From contig OZ022246.1 in assembly GCA_963978895.1 (NCBI GenBank), positions 13,003,742 through 13,067,741 on the forward strand: a stretch of 64,000 nt of DNA. The letters run 5' to 3'. The position numbers and the translations under genes were made by a program. Positions 9,963-20,244 of this stretch are shown here, in pieces. Numbering within the stretch: position 1 is the first letter of the stretch; each line of letters begins with the position of its first letter. The notes beneath the pieces were generated by a model, which saw only the letters and a list, made by a program, of their open reading frames with translations, searched no databases and was not told the origin of the DNA. This DNA comes from Erpobdella octoculata (Eukaryota; Annelida; Clitellata; Hirudinida; Erpobdellidae).

Positions 9963-9974
9963 TAGGATACAAGA

Positions 9975-11543
9975 ATGGTTTTGAAATCATTGGATGAGCT
10001 TTGGGCGAATGAAATGAAAGACGAGCTGGAGAAACGTGGCCTGAGCGATACAGGTAAAAAGGACGAACTTATGGAACGCCTCTTAGCCGCGTTAGTGAAT
10101 GAGGGCTATGGGCCTGGCCACGACGAATATCTATTCGACATTGACGAGGAAGCTGTGGTCAAGCGAAGGAAATTAAAAAACAAATTGCTGGAGGAAGAAA
10201 GACAACGAGCGAGAGAAAACATGGCAGCACAGAAGAAGACAGGAGAAGGAATGATTCTTGGCCACGGAAACAAAGTAGGAGCAGCCGGTACAACTGTTGA
10301 GAGTTTGGTCGCAGGGTTGGCTGAGGCAGTGGTGGACACGGTTCTGGACCAGCGGGCTGCTGGTGATGTGGGTTGCTGCGGCGAAACCCAATTTGAACTG
10401 GAGTCCACCAGCTGTGTCTCAGAGCATGTGACGGATGACGGCCGTACAGACTGCACAAGTCAGGTGGGTCATGATGATGAGCCTGTTAAAGACGGTCATG
10501 ATAAGGAACCTTGCAAAGATGCTCAAGATGAACCATGCAAAGTTGGTGACAGTGATACAGTCGGTTTGGACGTCAAAAACCAAACTAAAGAAGATGAGAA
10601 GAATGTTGAAAACGAAATGCAAAACGATGAGGATGAAAGTGATGATGATTATTATAATAATGGCAATAACAACTATGGCTTTCACCCATACAGCGACGGT
10701 TCTGAAACGGAAGCCTCCATAACAGACGACGGCACCGAATATTCAGGGTCAGATTTTAGTGAAGAATCTGACTCGGATGAAGCAACCGAGGATTTAGAAA
10801 CGGACGAAACTCCAATGGAAAAATACGTCAAAGTTAAGTTGACAAAAAAAGAAGACACTGATTTCAGAGACGATGGCGATAATTTGAAGAAAGATCCGTT
10901 GGACGATACGAAAGTTAACACCGACGAAAGAGCCGAGTTGGAATGTGAAAAGAAAACGTTCGATTGTAGCTTGGAAGAAAACAAACATGACGACGATGAA
11001 CTTCTCCAAAACAACAATAGCAATGCAGCAAGCAAAAACTCTGGAAAAGATGAGACAAGAACAGAGAACGGTACCGAGGGTTTTAAATCAGATGAATCCA
11101 CAGAGGATCCTAGATCAGATAGACTAAGAGTCATTGTAAAATCAAATACCAGTTTGATGAAGGGATTTATTGGATTTATGGAACGACGTGTTTTCGAAAA
11201 ACCTTTTGAAGAGTTTTTTGAGAGAGATCGAAAAGATGTGAAGGAAGAAGAAAAAACAGACAATTCCGATAAACTGTGCAAAGATGTTCAGGACGAGGCA
11301 TGCAAAAAAGGCTGTGATGAACCGTGCAGAAATGGCGACGATGAGCCAAAGAAAGACTCTGTTGATGAGCCAAAGAAGGACTGGAAGAAACTGTGTCAAA
11401 CGGTCAAGAGACTTGACCATGTTGTTTGCGAATTGCGGTCAAAGCCACGAGTAAAGATCAAGGTATTTTGGTGTTCGTGGCCGAGTCGCATTTCTCAAAA
11501 GCGACTATGCTGTTCGGGACGAACAGAATTAAGAAGGGGGTAA
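9975..11543 (+). CDS. SAP-domain acidic protein of LTR element (522 aa)
   Basis: The start ATG lies 12 bases after the putative primer-binding site, and the frame runs uninterrupted to TAA at the purine tract. Residues 5-45 form a SAP-like helix-turn-helix motif (LKSLDELWANEMKDELEKRG, then DTGKKDELMERLL), usually a DNA/chromatin-binding fold. A charged segment follows (KRRKLKNKLLEEERQRARE, about 62-80). The rest, to about residue 480, is very acidic and repetitive with CKD/PCK/DEP patches. There is no CCHC knuckle or DTG protease. The family suggests a gag-like role, with SAP perhaps tethering particles or complexes to chromatin; that is inference. ORFs on the opposite strand are shadows of its biased codons. 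Confidence 0.8.
   Translation: MVLKSLDELWANEMKDELEKRGLSDTGKKDELMERLLAALVNEGYGPGHDEYLFDIDEEAVVKRRKLKNKLLEEERQRARENMAAQKKTGEGMILGHGNKVGAAGTTVESLVAGLAEAVVDTVLDQRAAGDVGCCGETQFELESTSCVSEHVTDDGRTDCTSQVGHDDEPVKDGHDKEPCKDAQDEPCKVGDSDTVGLDVKNQTKEDEKNVENEMQNDEDESDDDYYNNGNNNYGFHPYSDGSETEASITDDGTEYSGSDFSEESDSDEATEDLETDETPMEKYVKVKLTKKEDTDFRDDGDNLKKDPLDDTKVNTDERAELECEKKTFDCSLEENKHDDDELLQNNNSNAASKNSGKDETRTENGTEGFKSDESTEDPRSDRLRVIVKSNTSLMKGFIGFMERRVFEKPFEEFFERDRKDVKEEEKTDNSDKLCKDVQDEACKKGCDEPCRNGDDEPKKDSVDEPKKDWKKLCQTVKRLDHVVCELRSKPRVKIKVFWCSWPSRISQKRLCCSGRTELRRG
11531..11540 (+). promoter_or_regulatory. Polypurine tract of SAP element
   Basis: AAGAAGGGGG overlaps the last codons of the ORF and lies 18 bases before TGTAAAATC of the right LTR. 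The intervening TA-rich bases may belong to the LTR. Confidence 0.6.
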
Positions 11544-11558
11544 TAATATATATATTAA

Positions 11559-11975
<417 letters not shown>

Positions 11976-13173
11976 CATTATTAATCAGCAGTTGCCGAAT
12001 CCTATGGATTGATTTTCATTTGGAAGTTCATAGACAATGAAGCACTGCTTTATATTTTCTTGTCATAATTTTCAAAATGTACATAAAAACCACAACATAA
12101 CATTTATAAAACAACTTATACCACTCTCCTAAGTACTTGATATGGAAGCATGACAAATATGAGAAACTTTTGAATGACCATAGAAATGAGAACCCAATAA
12201 AAACATTGCATAAAAAACAGTAAAAAACCAAAACAAAGTTATTACACTAATAGAACAACTTAAGCTCAGTCTATATATAGCATTGCAATTAATATGCATG
12301 TGGAAGCATCCAAGGCAGTTTGTATATTCGCGTGGGGGGTTTGGGTTCGCGCTGCTTGTTCCCACGATACAATCTGCTTCTTAAAATTAAACACATAATA
12401 TATGTATGTGTGTAAATATGTATTTCTATTGCACGAAACTTAAGAATAATTGTATTACTCTTTTACATAAATCCAAAATTGATAGTTTATTTAACTACTA
12501 AAAATTTTAATTTTTTGAAGTTTTTAATAGTTTAATTGATTTTACTCAATTTTTAAACTTGATTGAATAATGGGAAGTTAGTTGTTTGAGTTGTATAGGG
12601 TCCCAACGTATGACTAAAGCAAACAAGCAAACACGGTAAAATTAATATAAAGGCTGTAGAAACAAATTTTTTACTATAAATCTTAAAATCCATTGATTTT
12701 TTATTTTAAAAATTAAATATTGTTATTTCAATGAACTAAAAAATGACGGTTTAATTTTCCAGGTAAAACATACAATTTTTAGTTTTTTTAAGTTTTAATT
12801 ACTTTTATTTCATATTTTATTTAGATTTCTGTCCAATAAATCTTAAAATTTAAAAAAATTTATTGTCATTGACAAACATTATATATATCAAATTGCTTGG
12901 CTGGATACCTGGAATTAGATTTATTTTGACTTCCAAGAAATGGCAAAGTTAATATAAAAAGATTTAATAAAGACTATAGAAAGCTCCATCTTTAGGCACA
13001 TGTTCACATCTTATAGTAGATAAACATTTAAGTATGCTTCCGATTAACTCAAAATCATCTTTCAACAGCAGAGCCATCAGCTTTTCGGCTTAAGCTGTTA
13101 AATTTTATGTGAGTTATATTTAAATTCGTGTTAGTTTTACTCCACCATATGCATGCTCTTGTTATAATAAATT
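11976..13173. other. AT-rich DNA with a dispersed unclassified repeat
   Basis: No gene is seen. About 12590-12960 shares short blocks (AACTAAAAAATGA, CAAGCAAACANGG, AAATTAATATAA) with 22080-22330, 24240-24300 and 42380-42700, and in opposite orientation with 17165-17290, 47750-47890 and 52820-52930. This looks like an old repeat family. Confidence 0.4.
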
Positions 13174-13401
13174 AAATTGAATACTCTATTATCTCATTTG
13201 TTTCTCAATAATTAGTTAATTGAGCTAATTCTCCATTTTTTTTCAGTAATTTATTTTTCTTTTATTTTCGTTTATTTAGTATTAATTAAACTAAATACTC
13301 TATAATCTCATTTGTTTCTCAATAATTAGTTAATTGAGCTAATTATCCATTTCTTTTCAAGTAATTTTTTGTATTTTATTTCCGTTTATTTAGTATTAAT
13401 T
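13174..13401 (+). repeat. 114-bp tandem duplication
   Basis: Two adjacent copies (13174-13287, 13288-13401) share CTCATTTGTTTCTCAATAAT and CGTTTATTTAGTATTAATT with few differences. No coding content. 13402-13586 has nothing recognised. Confidence 0.75.
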
Positions 13402-13585
13402 GTAATTATTTATTACTTTCTTAATGGTTATGGTGATTGTATTTTTTTCCAGTGACCTCTGCCGCCAATTTTATAAATGACCGCCATTAGGTTGCACTTT
13501 TACACTAACGTACTTTAGACAGACTGGTGGCTTAATCATTTGTTTGTGTCAATGGACATCCATATGCATTTTTATTAAAAGTATT

Positions 13586-13586
<1 letters not shown>

Positions 13587-13637
<51 letters not shown>

Positions 13638-13656
13638 CCTATATATTTTCGTCAAT
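13587..13656. repeat. (TA)n microsatellite
   Basis: TA array with GTATATGT and ACATATAC edges forming an imperfect palindrome. Confidence 0.85.
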
Positions 13657-13796
13657 AATTTATTTGTCAATCATCCGCTGGTGAACCTGACAAAATGAAA
13701 AGGTTATTTTAAAAAAGAAAAAGACGCATATTTAGGCTTTATTTTATTATCTTTCAATAAATTACAAAATCATTCAAAAAACACATATAAAATTAT

Positions 13797-13917
<121 letters not shown>

Positions 13918-14076
13918 TTTAAGTTTATTTGGATTTCAAGGGCCCTTTTGTGTAACACCTCAGGGCTCATTTTACAATAAAAACAACAAATCAAAACATT
14001 AAATATAAAGCAAAAAAATAACATAAACCACAAAAATCAGCATGTCAGGAAAAATGAAATAATTTCTCTCTGATCA

Positions 14077-15748
14077 TCAATTTGGATTGGATTTTGCAAA
14101 TAGAAATATCTTTAGCTCGGCCTTGAATAAACTCAATGTAGTGGCTTCTCGGATGCTTGCAGGCAACATATTCCATGTTGAGGGTCCAGCTATACTGAAG
14201 GCTCGACTACCGTAAGTTTTTGTTCGAGTAATGGGAACAACTAGATCACCACGACTAGCTGATCTATGACGAGATAAGTAAGAATTGTTATCAGACACAG
14301 TAACACACAGCTCTTGCAAATATGAGGGGGCTTCGCCATGGAGCGCCTTATAGACTAAAGTCCCAATTTTGAAAGTTATTCGCTCAGAGATACGCAGCCA
14401 CCGGAGTTCAGTTTTCATTATTGCAGTCACATGATCATGTTTCTTTAGTCCACCAAAAAGACGAGCAGCTGCATTTTGAATACGTTGAATCTTTCCAACA
14501 GCACTAAGAGGTAAGCCTGTGAATAGAGAGTTGCAGTACTGACAATAAACGAATGCAGCAGGAGACGTGTTGCTTCACTTGTCAGAGACTTTCGTATGGT
14601 TCTAAGTTGTCGTAGTTGGAAAAAACATGTTTTTGACATTTTAGATATATGATCTTTTATGGAAAGTTCAGAATCGACATAAACACCTAGGTTTCGAACA
14701 ACTTCTGTGGGGGCAACCAAAGCCCCAGCAACCAACAAAGCTTTTGCTTTACTCTGTTGCAACTTTGGTCTTGCACCTATCCAGATTAATTCAGTCTTAT
14801 CGCCATTCAGTTTTAGACGATTAGAAGCCATCCACTGTTCAATGTTCTCTATGCAGGGCAATAAGCGAAGGTGAACATTTTCCACATCATCAACAGAGCA
14901 GTGAACATATGTTTGGGTGTCGTCGGCATAGCAGTGTCCCTCGAGTCCAGAACGATGAATAATTGTAAGTAAATCAGTGGTGTACAATAGAAACAGTAGT
15001 GGGCCCAAGACTGATCCCTGGGGTACTCCACTACTAAGCGACACGGACAATGACAAGTTCCCACCCACACTAACCCGTTGCGTGCTGTTAGTTAAATATG
15101 AAATAATCCATTTTAAGACAACTCCACAGATGCCATGAGTTTTTTCAAGTCTCTCAATAAAGATTCCATGGTCAACAGCATCAAATGCGGCACTCAGATC
15201 TAATAGACTCAGTAGCGACACCTGACCACTATCAGTAGCAACTGCCAAATCATTGACCACTTTGAGTAGTGGAGATTCTGTAGAGTAAAACCGGCGATAC
15301 GCAGATTGGTTCCATGGGAGACTGCCAGAAAGACCTAGATGTACATTCAATCGTTTTGCAACAATCCGCTCTACCAGTTTTGACATAAAGGTCAGGTTAG
15401 AGACTGGTCGATAGCTCTTCATGTCAACAGGGTCAAGTCCGTCTTTTTTAATAAGCGGAGTGACAAGTGCAGACTTCTGACTAGCAGGAAAATATCCTTT
15501 TTATAAATATCGAGTGCACATCAAAGCGACAAAAGATGCAATGTGGACACAACATTTTTTGATAATCCAAGTTGGGGATGGATCCAGTGAACAATATTTG
15601 TTCCTGAGCAGCCATTATGAATATTATTATCTCATTAGCCGTGACTGGCTGGAATTCATCCATGAACAACGTGCTGGTCAAAAGTATAGATGGTGGTTTT
15701 CAAGCGCTGTATGTGTTCGAACTTGCTCTACCTTGTCTTGAAAAAACC
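14077..15748 (-). pseudogene. L2-like reverse transcriptase, frameshifted
   Basis: The long open part (15422-14445) has RT motifs LLDLSAAFDAVDH, SSGVPQGSVLGPLLF and YADDTQTYVH, with LNGDKTELIW and RNLGVYVD downstream, the style of the L2 clade. A frameshift near 14440 leads into the C-terminal block (14430-14077) with APSYLQEL, RSASRGDLVVP and WNMLPASIREA. Upstream, 15748-15423 carries the pre-RT part (FFQDKVEQVRTHT, then SLDPSPTWIIKKCC and YFPASQKSALVTPL) in shifted frames. Catalytic Asp residues are present. No endonuclease, so it could not retrotranspose alone. Confidence 0.85.
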
Positions 15749-15875
15749 TCACAAATTGATTACCCCGGATGCAGTACCGAAAGGGCAAATCCTTAGCTAA
15801 ATTTGCATTTAATTTGTTTCTTTCAAGTCTAAGCTGATAATCCAATTGTCTTTCCGCTTCTGAGAGAGTGAGCGG
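15749..15875 (-). pseudogene. ORF1 C-terminal fragment fused to L2 ORF2
   Basis: The minus strand encodes LSEAERQLDYQLRLERNKLN and RYCIRGNQ, closely matching the ORF1 C-terminus at 3883-4050. Its stop is missing, and the frame continues directly into the pre-RT segment FFQDKVEQ of the L2-like element. The other side is cut by (TA)n. Confidence 0.75.
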
Positions 15876-15876
15876 G

Positions 15877-15879
<3 letters not shown>

Positions 15880-15956
<77 letters not shown>
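15880..15956. repeat. (TA)n microsatellite between LINE and PLE
   Basis: TA array separating the truncated ORF1 fragment from a PLE terminal region. Confidence 0.93.
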
Positions 15957-15960
<4 letters not shown>

Positions 15961-16045
15961 TTTGACCTCGATTGATGTGTAAACATATCTGATATGTCTC
16001 GCCACACCACTTTATATATTTTCGTTGTAGCTGTAAATTAGTTTT

Positions 16046-16094
16046 ATGAGTTCTGATGATGGCTAATAAAGCCGAAACCTGCAGGTCAGCTCAT
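16046..16094 (+). ncRNA. Hammerhead ribozyme 2 (type I, PLE)
   Basis: Stem I is ATGAGTT (16046-16052) with AGCTCAT (16088-16094), seven pairs including one G-U. The core CTGATGA (16053-16059) is followed by an extra U, stem II GGCT/AGCC, GAA, helix III ACC/GGT with loop TGCA, and cleavage-site base C16087. All invariant bases are present and the stems covary relative to the other copies. The best-paired of the set. Confidence 0.88.
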
Positions 16095-16259
16095 GACCAT
16101 AACATTAATAAAAATATATACCAGTTTGTTCAAAAGTGTCTTGGTATTTCCGATTTTCGAAAAGTTTCACGTTTGATAGAAAAAGTTTGTAATAAGAAAT
16201 GGGCCATAGTCTTTAATAAAGCGTGTTTGAAAGAACATCTTGTTCCTAATTATTTGAAA
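16059..16259 (+). CDS. Short PLE terminal ORF overlapping ribozyme 2
   Basis: The ATG at 16059-16061 is formed by the last core A, the inserted U and the first G of stem II; another ATG lies three bases upstream. The frame begins MANKAETCRSAHD and is open for 67 codons to KKWAIVFNKACLKEHLVPNY, then enters (TA)n. It aligns at both ends with the ORF at 7972. A preserved frame in two divergent copies suggests real coding, likely the PLE polyprotein N-terminus, but no stop or downstream domain is attached here. Confidence 0.5.
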
Positions 16260-16262
16260 AAT

Positions 16263-16339
<77 letters not shown>
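16260..16339. repeat. (TA)n microsatellite at PLE tail
   Basis: TA array following YLKN codons. It is followed at 16340-16490 by a segment related in inverted orientation to 285-350, itself a partial foldback. Confidence 0.93.
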
Positions 16340-16342
<3 letters not shown>

Positions 16343-16599
16343 TTGAACTAAACATTTCGTTCGAAAGATAAGAGCGTTGGGCGATAGTCGAATATACATA
16401 GATAGATAACGTCCTACTCTTAATTTCCAAACGAAAAGCTTAGTTTAAAAAATATTAATATGAACACTTAAATATAATTTTTAACCTTATTTATTTATTT
16501 TATTATTTTTACAACGCCTATATTAGCTTCCAATGTCGTTTGAGGGCAGACCTCACCACCAAGAAATAAATATTTTCTCATTTTCTCTTATACTGCTTT

Positions 16600-17150
16600 G
16601 TTTGTTTTTATCGTTTGTTTTGCTTCTTCTAACAATTTCATTTTCAGCTTTTTCCGATTGTCCAGAGCTTCTTCATCAATATTAATTTCATACCCATCAT
16701 CTCCAGGCCCATAGCCTTCATTCACGAACGTGCAAAGAGTCGTTTGCTAGGTTAGCTGAGTTGGTAGAGTGTTATCCTTGAACTTCACGGTTCGACTCCC
16801 ACTCACTACCTAGTAGCCCATGTCAGCGGAAAACCTAGCGGGTAAAATCGTTTTCTCTGTGGGGCATGTAAAAGAACAGTGCCTTGAACAACTCTAGAAC
16901 AGGCGCTATATAAATTATCAAACATTTACATTTACATTTGCATTTGCTAAGTTTGTCCTTATAACCTGTATAAATTAGGTTTCGTTTCTCAAGTTTATCT
17001 CTCAGTTGACACATTAAGAGCTTGTCCAATGCTTTCAGAACTATTTGTTTAAATTCCAAATATGTCACCAATTTTTACAATATTGCCAATCGTATAATGG
17101 TTCCTTAGAATGGTTTTATAAGTTTATTGAACGATATGAAAATGCAGCCT
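16600..17150 (-). mobile_element. Decayed second copy of the SAP LTR element
   Basis: On the minus strand, 17150-17070 resembles the LTR end (AAAACCATTCTA...ATACGATT) and primer site of the element at 9759. The SAP block (LKALDKLLMCQLRDKLEKRN, YTGYKDKLSK) follows at about 17040-16950. After a SINE insertion the frame resumes at about 16742 with NEGYGPGDDGYE, NIDEEALDNRKKLK and KLLEEAKQ, aligned to residues 38-75 of the intact protein. There is a one-base frameshift and no right LTR is recognised. Confidence 0.78.
16750..16942 (+). mobile_element. tRNA-derived SINE with 7-bp target duplication
   Basis: The head has an A-box-like TTAGCTGAGTTGGTAGAGTG and B box GGTTCGACTCCC at pol III spacing. 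It is followed by an unrelated body, then GGCGCTATATAAATTATC and an (ATTTAC)-type tail. TTTGCTA flanks both sides (16743-16749, 16943-16949). It interrupts the decayed SAP element. The GCGCTATA end resembles the 3' ends of LINE-dependent SINEs. Confidence 0.82.
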
Positions 17151-17981
17151 TTTCAAATCCATTATATTAATTTCACCGCCGGTTTTGTTTGTTTGCTTTC
17201 TTACTTGCTTCTTTATTTTCTTGGAAACTTTAAAAATGAAAATCAACTAACTTCTCGTCGTTCAATCGAGCTGAAATTTAAAAAATAAAATATACAAAAA
17301 TATTTTTCAAACCAACCCTTGTAAAGTATAGGCTCGTTTTTCATAACAATGCATATAACTTAAAGTTTGAAAATTTAAAAAAAAATTTTTGTAATTAAAA
17401 ATAATAATTATTTATGTGAAATACAATTAATTAGATTTTTATCTATAAAAAGAAAAAATCCTGAAATATAAGGGATTTGTGAAAAAACTTGGTTTTTTAT
17501 GGTTTACTTTTTGTGTTTTTTCTGTACTATTTTCAACAAGCACCTCTGGGACCACCATTCGACGGGAAAATGATATAACCAGGGCGCAGATATACAATAA
17601 TATGCTATCTATCTTATAAGTTGTCGGTTTTTATAAACATTTTGTCACTTAGCATCTTGTCAACAATTTACAGTTTTAAATTGTTCAAAAATGTCAATTT
17701 GTTGCTTTAAATCATTTACTTTAAAAAATTCTTCTATGTTTTGGCAGTTTTTTAAATTTAGTTCTTAGAGGTTTTCGAAGGCTTTTCTCAAATTTAATTC
17801 AGTTTATTTGCACAAGAGACTTAAAATTTTAACATTTCTTCTGTTCTGTTACGTTTTCCTGTCTTTCAAAGACAAAAACACATTTAATGGTCTTAAAAAT
17901 TCAAAAATTTAAAGTGTTTTTTACGACGTCTTCAGTTGCCAAGAAAACTAATGTTTGATTCTGTTTCTCTGTCACTACATT
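17151..17981. other. AT-rich DNA, no gene seen
   Basis: Contains a copy of the dispersed repeat noted at 12590 (about 17165-17290), in opposite orientation. Otherwise unremarkable. Confidence 0.4.
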
Positions 17982-18240
17982 TGAGGCTGTGTTACAGAGA
18001 TGATCACATCTGATGTTGTGTTACAGAGATGATCACATCTGATGTTGTGTTACAGAGATGATCACATCTGATGTTGTGTTACAGAGTATATCACATCTGA
18101 TGCTGTGTTACAGAGATGATCACATCTGATGTTGTGTTACAGAGATGATCACATGTGATGTTATGTTACAGAGATGATCACATGTGATGTAGTGTAACAG
18201 AGATGGTTACATGTGATGTTGTGTTTCATAGATGGCCACA
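17982..18240 (+). repeat. 29-bp minisatellite, about nine copies
   Basis: The unit contains TGTTACAGAGATGATCACAT and so a TGATCA palindrome. The first five copies are nearly identical apart from one TATATC variant; divergence increases toward the right edge. Confidence 0.92.
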
Positions 18241-18377
18241 AAAATCTTTGTTGTTATCACCAGATTCCTGACGGAAAAAAGTAGACACGTAATTGTAATT
18301 GAAAAACTTTTAATTGCAATTTAACTTTTCTTTTGCTTTAATTCACTTTTAATTTAAAACTACCCCTGGTACATAAT

Positions 18378-18525
18378 TTATGTTAAATACACATTGTCTA
18401 CACATAAAAATACATGTTGCATGCATATACAAAATACATATTGTCTACACATATAAAATACACATTGTCTACACATAAAAAATACACATTGTCTACAAAT
18501 ACAAGTTGTACATTGTATAGACGTT
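18378..18525 (+). repeat. Degenerate minisatellite, TACACATTGTCTACACATAAAA units
   Basis: About five to six imperfect units of about 22-25 bases. No coding. Confidence 0.7.
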
Positions 18526-19551
18526 CAAGAAATGATTTGTACACAATAATGTTTGAAAGATGTGTATCCCATATGGGATAAACATGTTAACCACTGGAAA
18601 AACCCATTTTGCATGAAGTCAGCTGGGTTATTTTCACAATATCTGAAACTCTTGTCATTTCGTTTGCGTAATTTGTGACCAAAACAGTTTAAATATGGCT
18701 ATAATAATAAACAATATTTTTAGGGGGAAAATTATGTTTACGTCTGATATAAGCTGCTGAGCCATAAATTATAAGAAGAATTCTTATATAAATCCTTCCT
18801 GTGTGATGTTTACATTCGGTTTTCTGTGGATCGCATTTATAAGTGTTTGTGTGTTTTTCAGTTTAAGACAAAAAATGTCTTTATATTTTAAATTTAAAAA
18901 CTGTTTTGTAAAGATGTTATAAGCAAATATGACAATATATAGCCATAAATGTTTAAAATAAACTATAAAATTATAGAAAATGTAGCACAGTTGATCCAAA
19001 AAAAAAGTACATAAATAATATTTAGAAAGCCATAAAGAATATTTTAGCAAACATTCTTGGAAAATTTGAAAAATGTAAGACCATTCTAATTCAAGTTATT
19101 TTTGTTATATAAAAATTTTTTTGTGAATAGAAATTTCTCATAGAAGTCATTCATAGGAATAGTTTTTCACACAACCATCTTTAACTTGAAATTCATTTTG
19201 CACAAAAACTTAAAACACGTTTTTCTTGTTCGACGTAGAAGTTTTGATTAAAAAACAAATCTTCTAATGCTGTTAAAATGTTTCAATTTTTTTCAGTTCA
19301 ATTTTTATTCCGTGCAGTGCAAGAAAATCCGCTGAGTTTAACGATTGTTTGCGATGTCATGAAATGGCTGCTTTACCGTCTTTAATATTTCATCAGTTTC
19401 CGAGGCTCTTCATTAACTCGTGAGGTTGTGTATGATTGATGTGGTGGTTGTATGTGGTCAATGTGGTAGTTGTATGTATTTAATGTGGTTATAGTATGTG
19501 GTTGATGTGGTAGTTGTATCTGGCTGTTGTGGCAGTTGTATGTGATTAATC
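18526..19551. other. AT-rich DNA, no gene seen
   Basis: Only short random ORFs; a GTATGTGGTTGATGTGGTAG-like repeat lies at 19430-19550. Confidence 0.4.
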
Positions 19552-19640
19552 ATTCATTAATCAATCAATTAAATTTGTATAGCGCTATTTTCTATCGTTC
19601 AATAGCGCTCGGACACGAACTTATTAAATAAATAAATTTT
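19552..19640 (-). repeat. SINE/LINE 3'-tail-like fragment
   Basis: The minus strand reads AATAGCGCTATACAAATTTAATTGATTGATT, here given as two parts: AATAGCGCTATACAAATT then an ATTG-type tail. It shares the GCGCTATAnAAATT end with the SINE at 16750. No pol III boxes were found, so it is a fragment at best. Confidence 0.35.
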
Positions 19641-19814
19641 AAGTGGTGGTTGTAGTAACTCAATGGCTTTGTTCCAAGTTGTATTCTGGTAGCTATATTA
19701 GCTAGGCTAACAGAAGGGGTGGTGACACTTGCGTTCCTTCGTTAGCAATAGCTTAGTCGACGATGGAGTTGTAAAATAGTGATAGGGCAAAAAAGGCAGT
19801 AATTTCAGTTATTG

Positions 19815-20244
19815 CCCGTCACGTCACGTCACGTTACGTTACGATACGTTACGTTACGTTACGTTACGTTACGTTGCGTTGCGTTACGTTACGTTGCGTT
19901 GCGTTGCGTTGCGTTGCGTTGCGTTGCGTTACGTTACGTTACGTTACGTTTCGTTACGTTACGTTACGTTGCGTTGCGTTGCGTTGCGTTGCGTTGCGTT
20001 GCGTTGCGATACGTTACGTTACGTTACGTTACGTTACGTTACGTTACGTTACGTTACGTTACGTTACGTTACGTCACGTTACGTTACGTTACGTTACGTT
20101 ACGTCACGTTACGTTACGTTACGTTACGTTACGTCACGTTACGTTACGTTACGTTACGCTACGTCACGTTACGTTACGTTACGTTATATTACGTTACGTT
20201 ACATTACATTACATTACTTTGCGTTACGTTACGTTACGTTACAT
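19815..20244 (+). repeat. (ACGTT)n pentanucleotide satellite with 30-bp higher order
   Basis: About 85 pentamers. The left half mixes ACGTT with blocks of GCGTT. In the right half ACGTC variants recur at 20071, 20101, 20131 and 20161, exactly 30 bases apart, so six-unit blocks have been duplicated. CpG in every unit contrasts with the AT-rich surroundings. Long TLRYV-type ORFs in three frames are artefacts. Confidence 0.95.

Noticed and set aside
10106..11420. Several ORFs antisense to the SAP gene, some with membrane-like segments
   Set aside because: Mirror of GAT/GAA-rich acidic codons on the sense strand; no independent support.
16750..16830. Functional tRNA gene
   Set aside because: Acceptor and D stems do not pair, and target duplication plus SINE body and tail show a SINE.
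17982..18240. CRISPR-like array (29-base regular repeats)
   Set aside because: No spacers: units are contiguous, and the genome is eukaryotic.
19815..20244. Telomere-like repeat
   Set aside because: ACGTT is not a known animal telomere motif; interspersed GCGTT/ACGTC variants and an internal position argue for a satellite.
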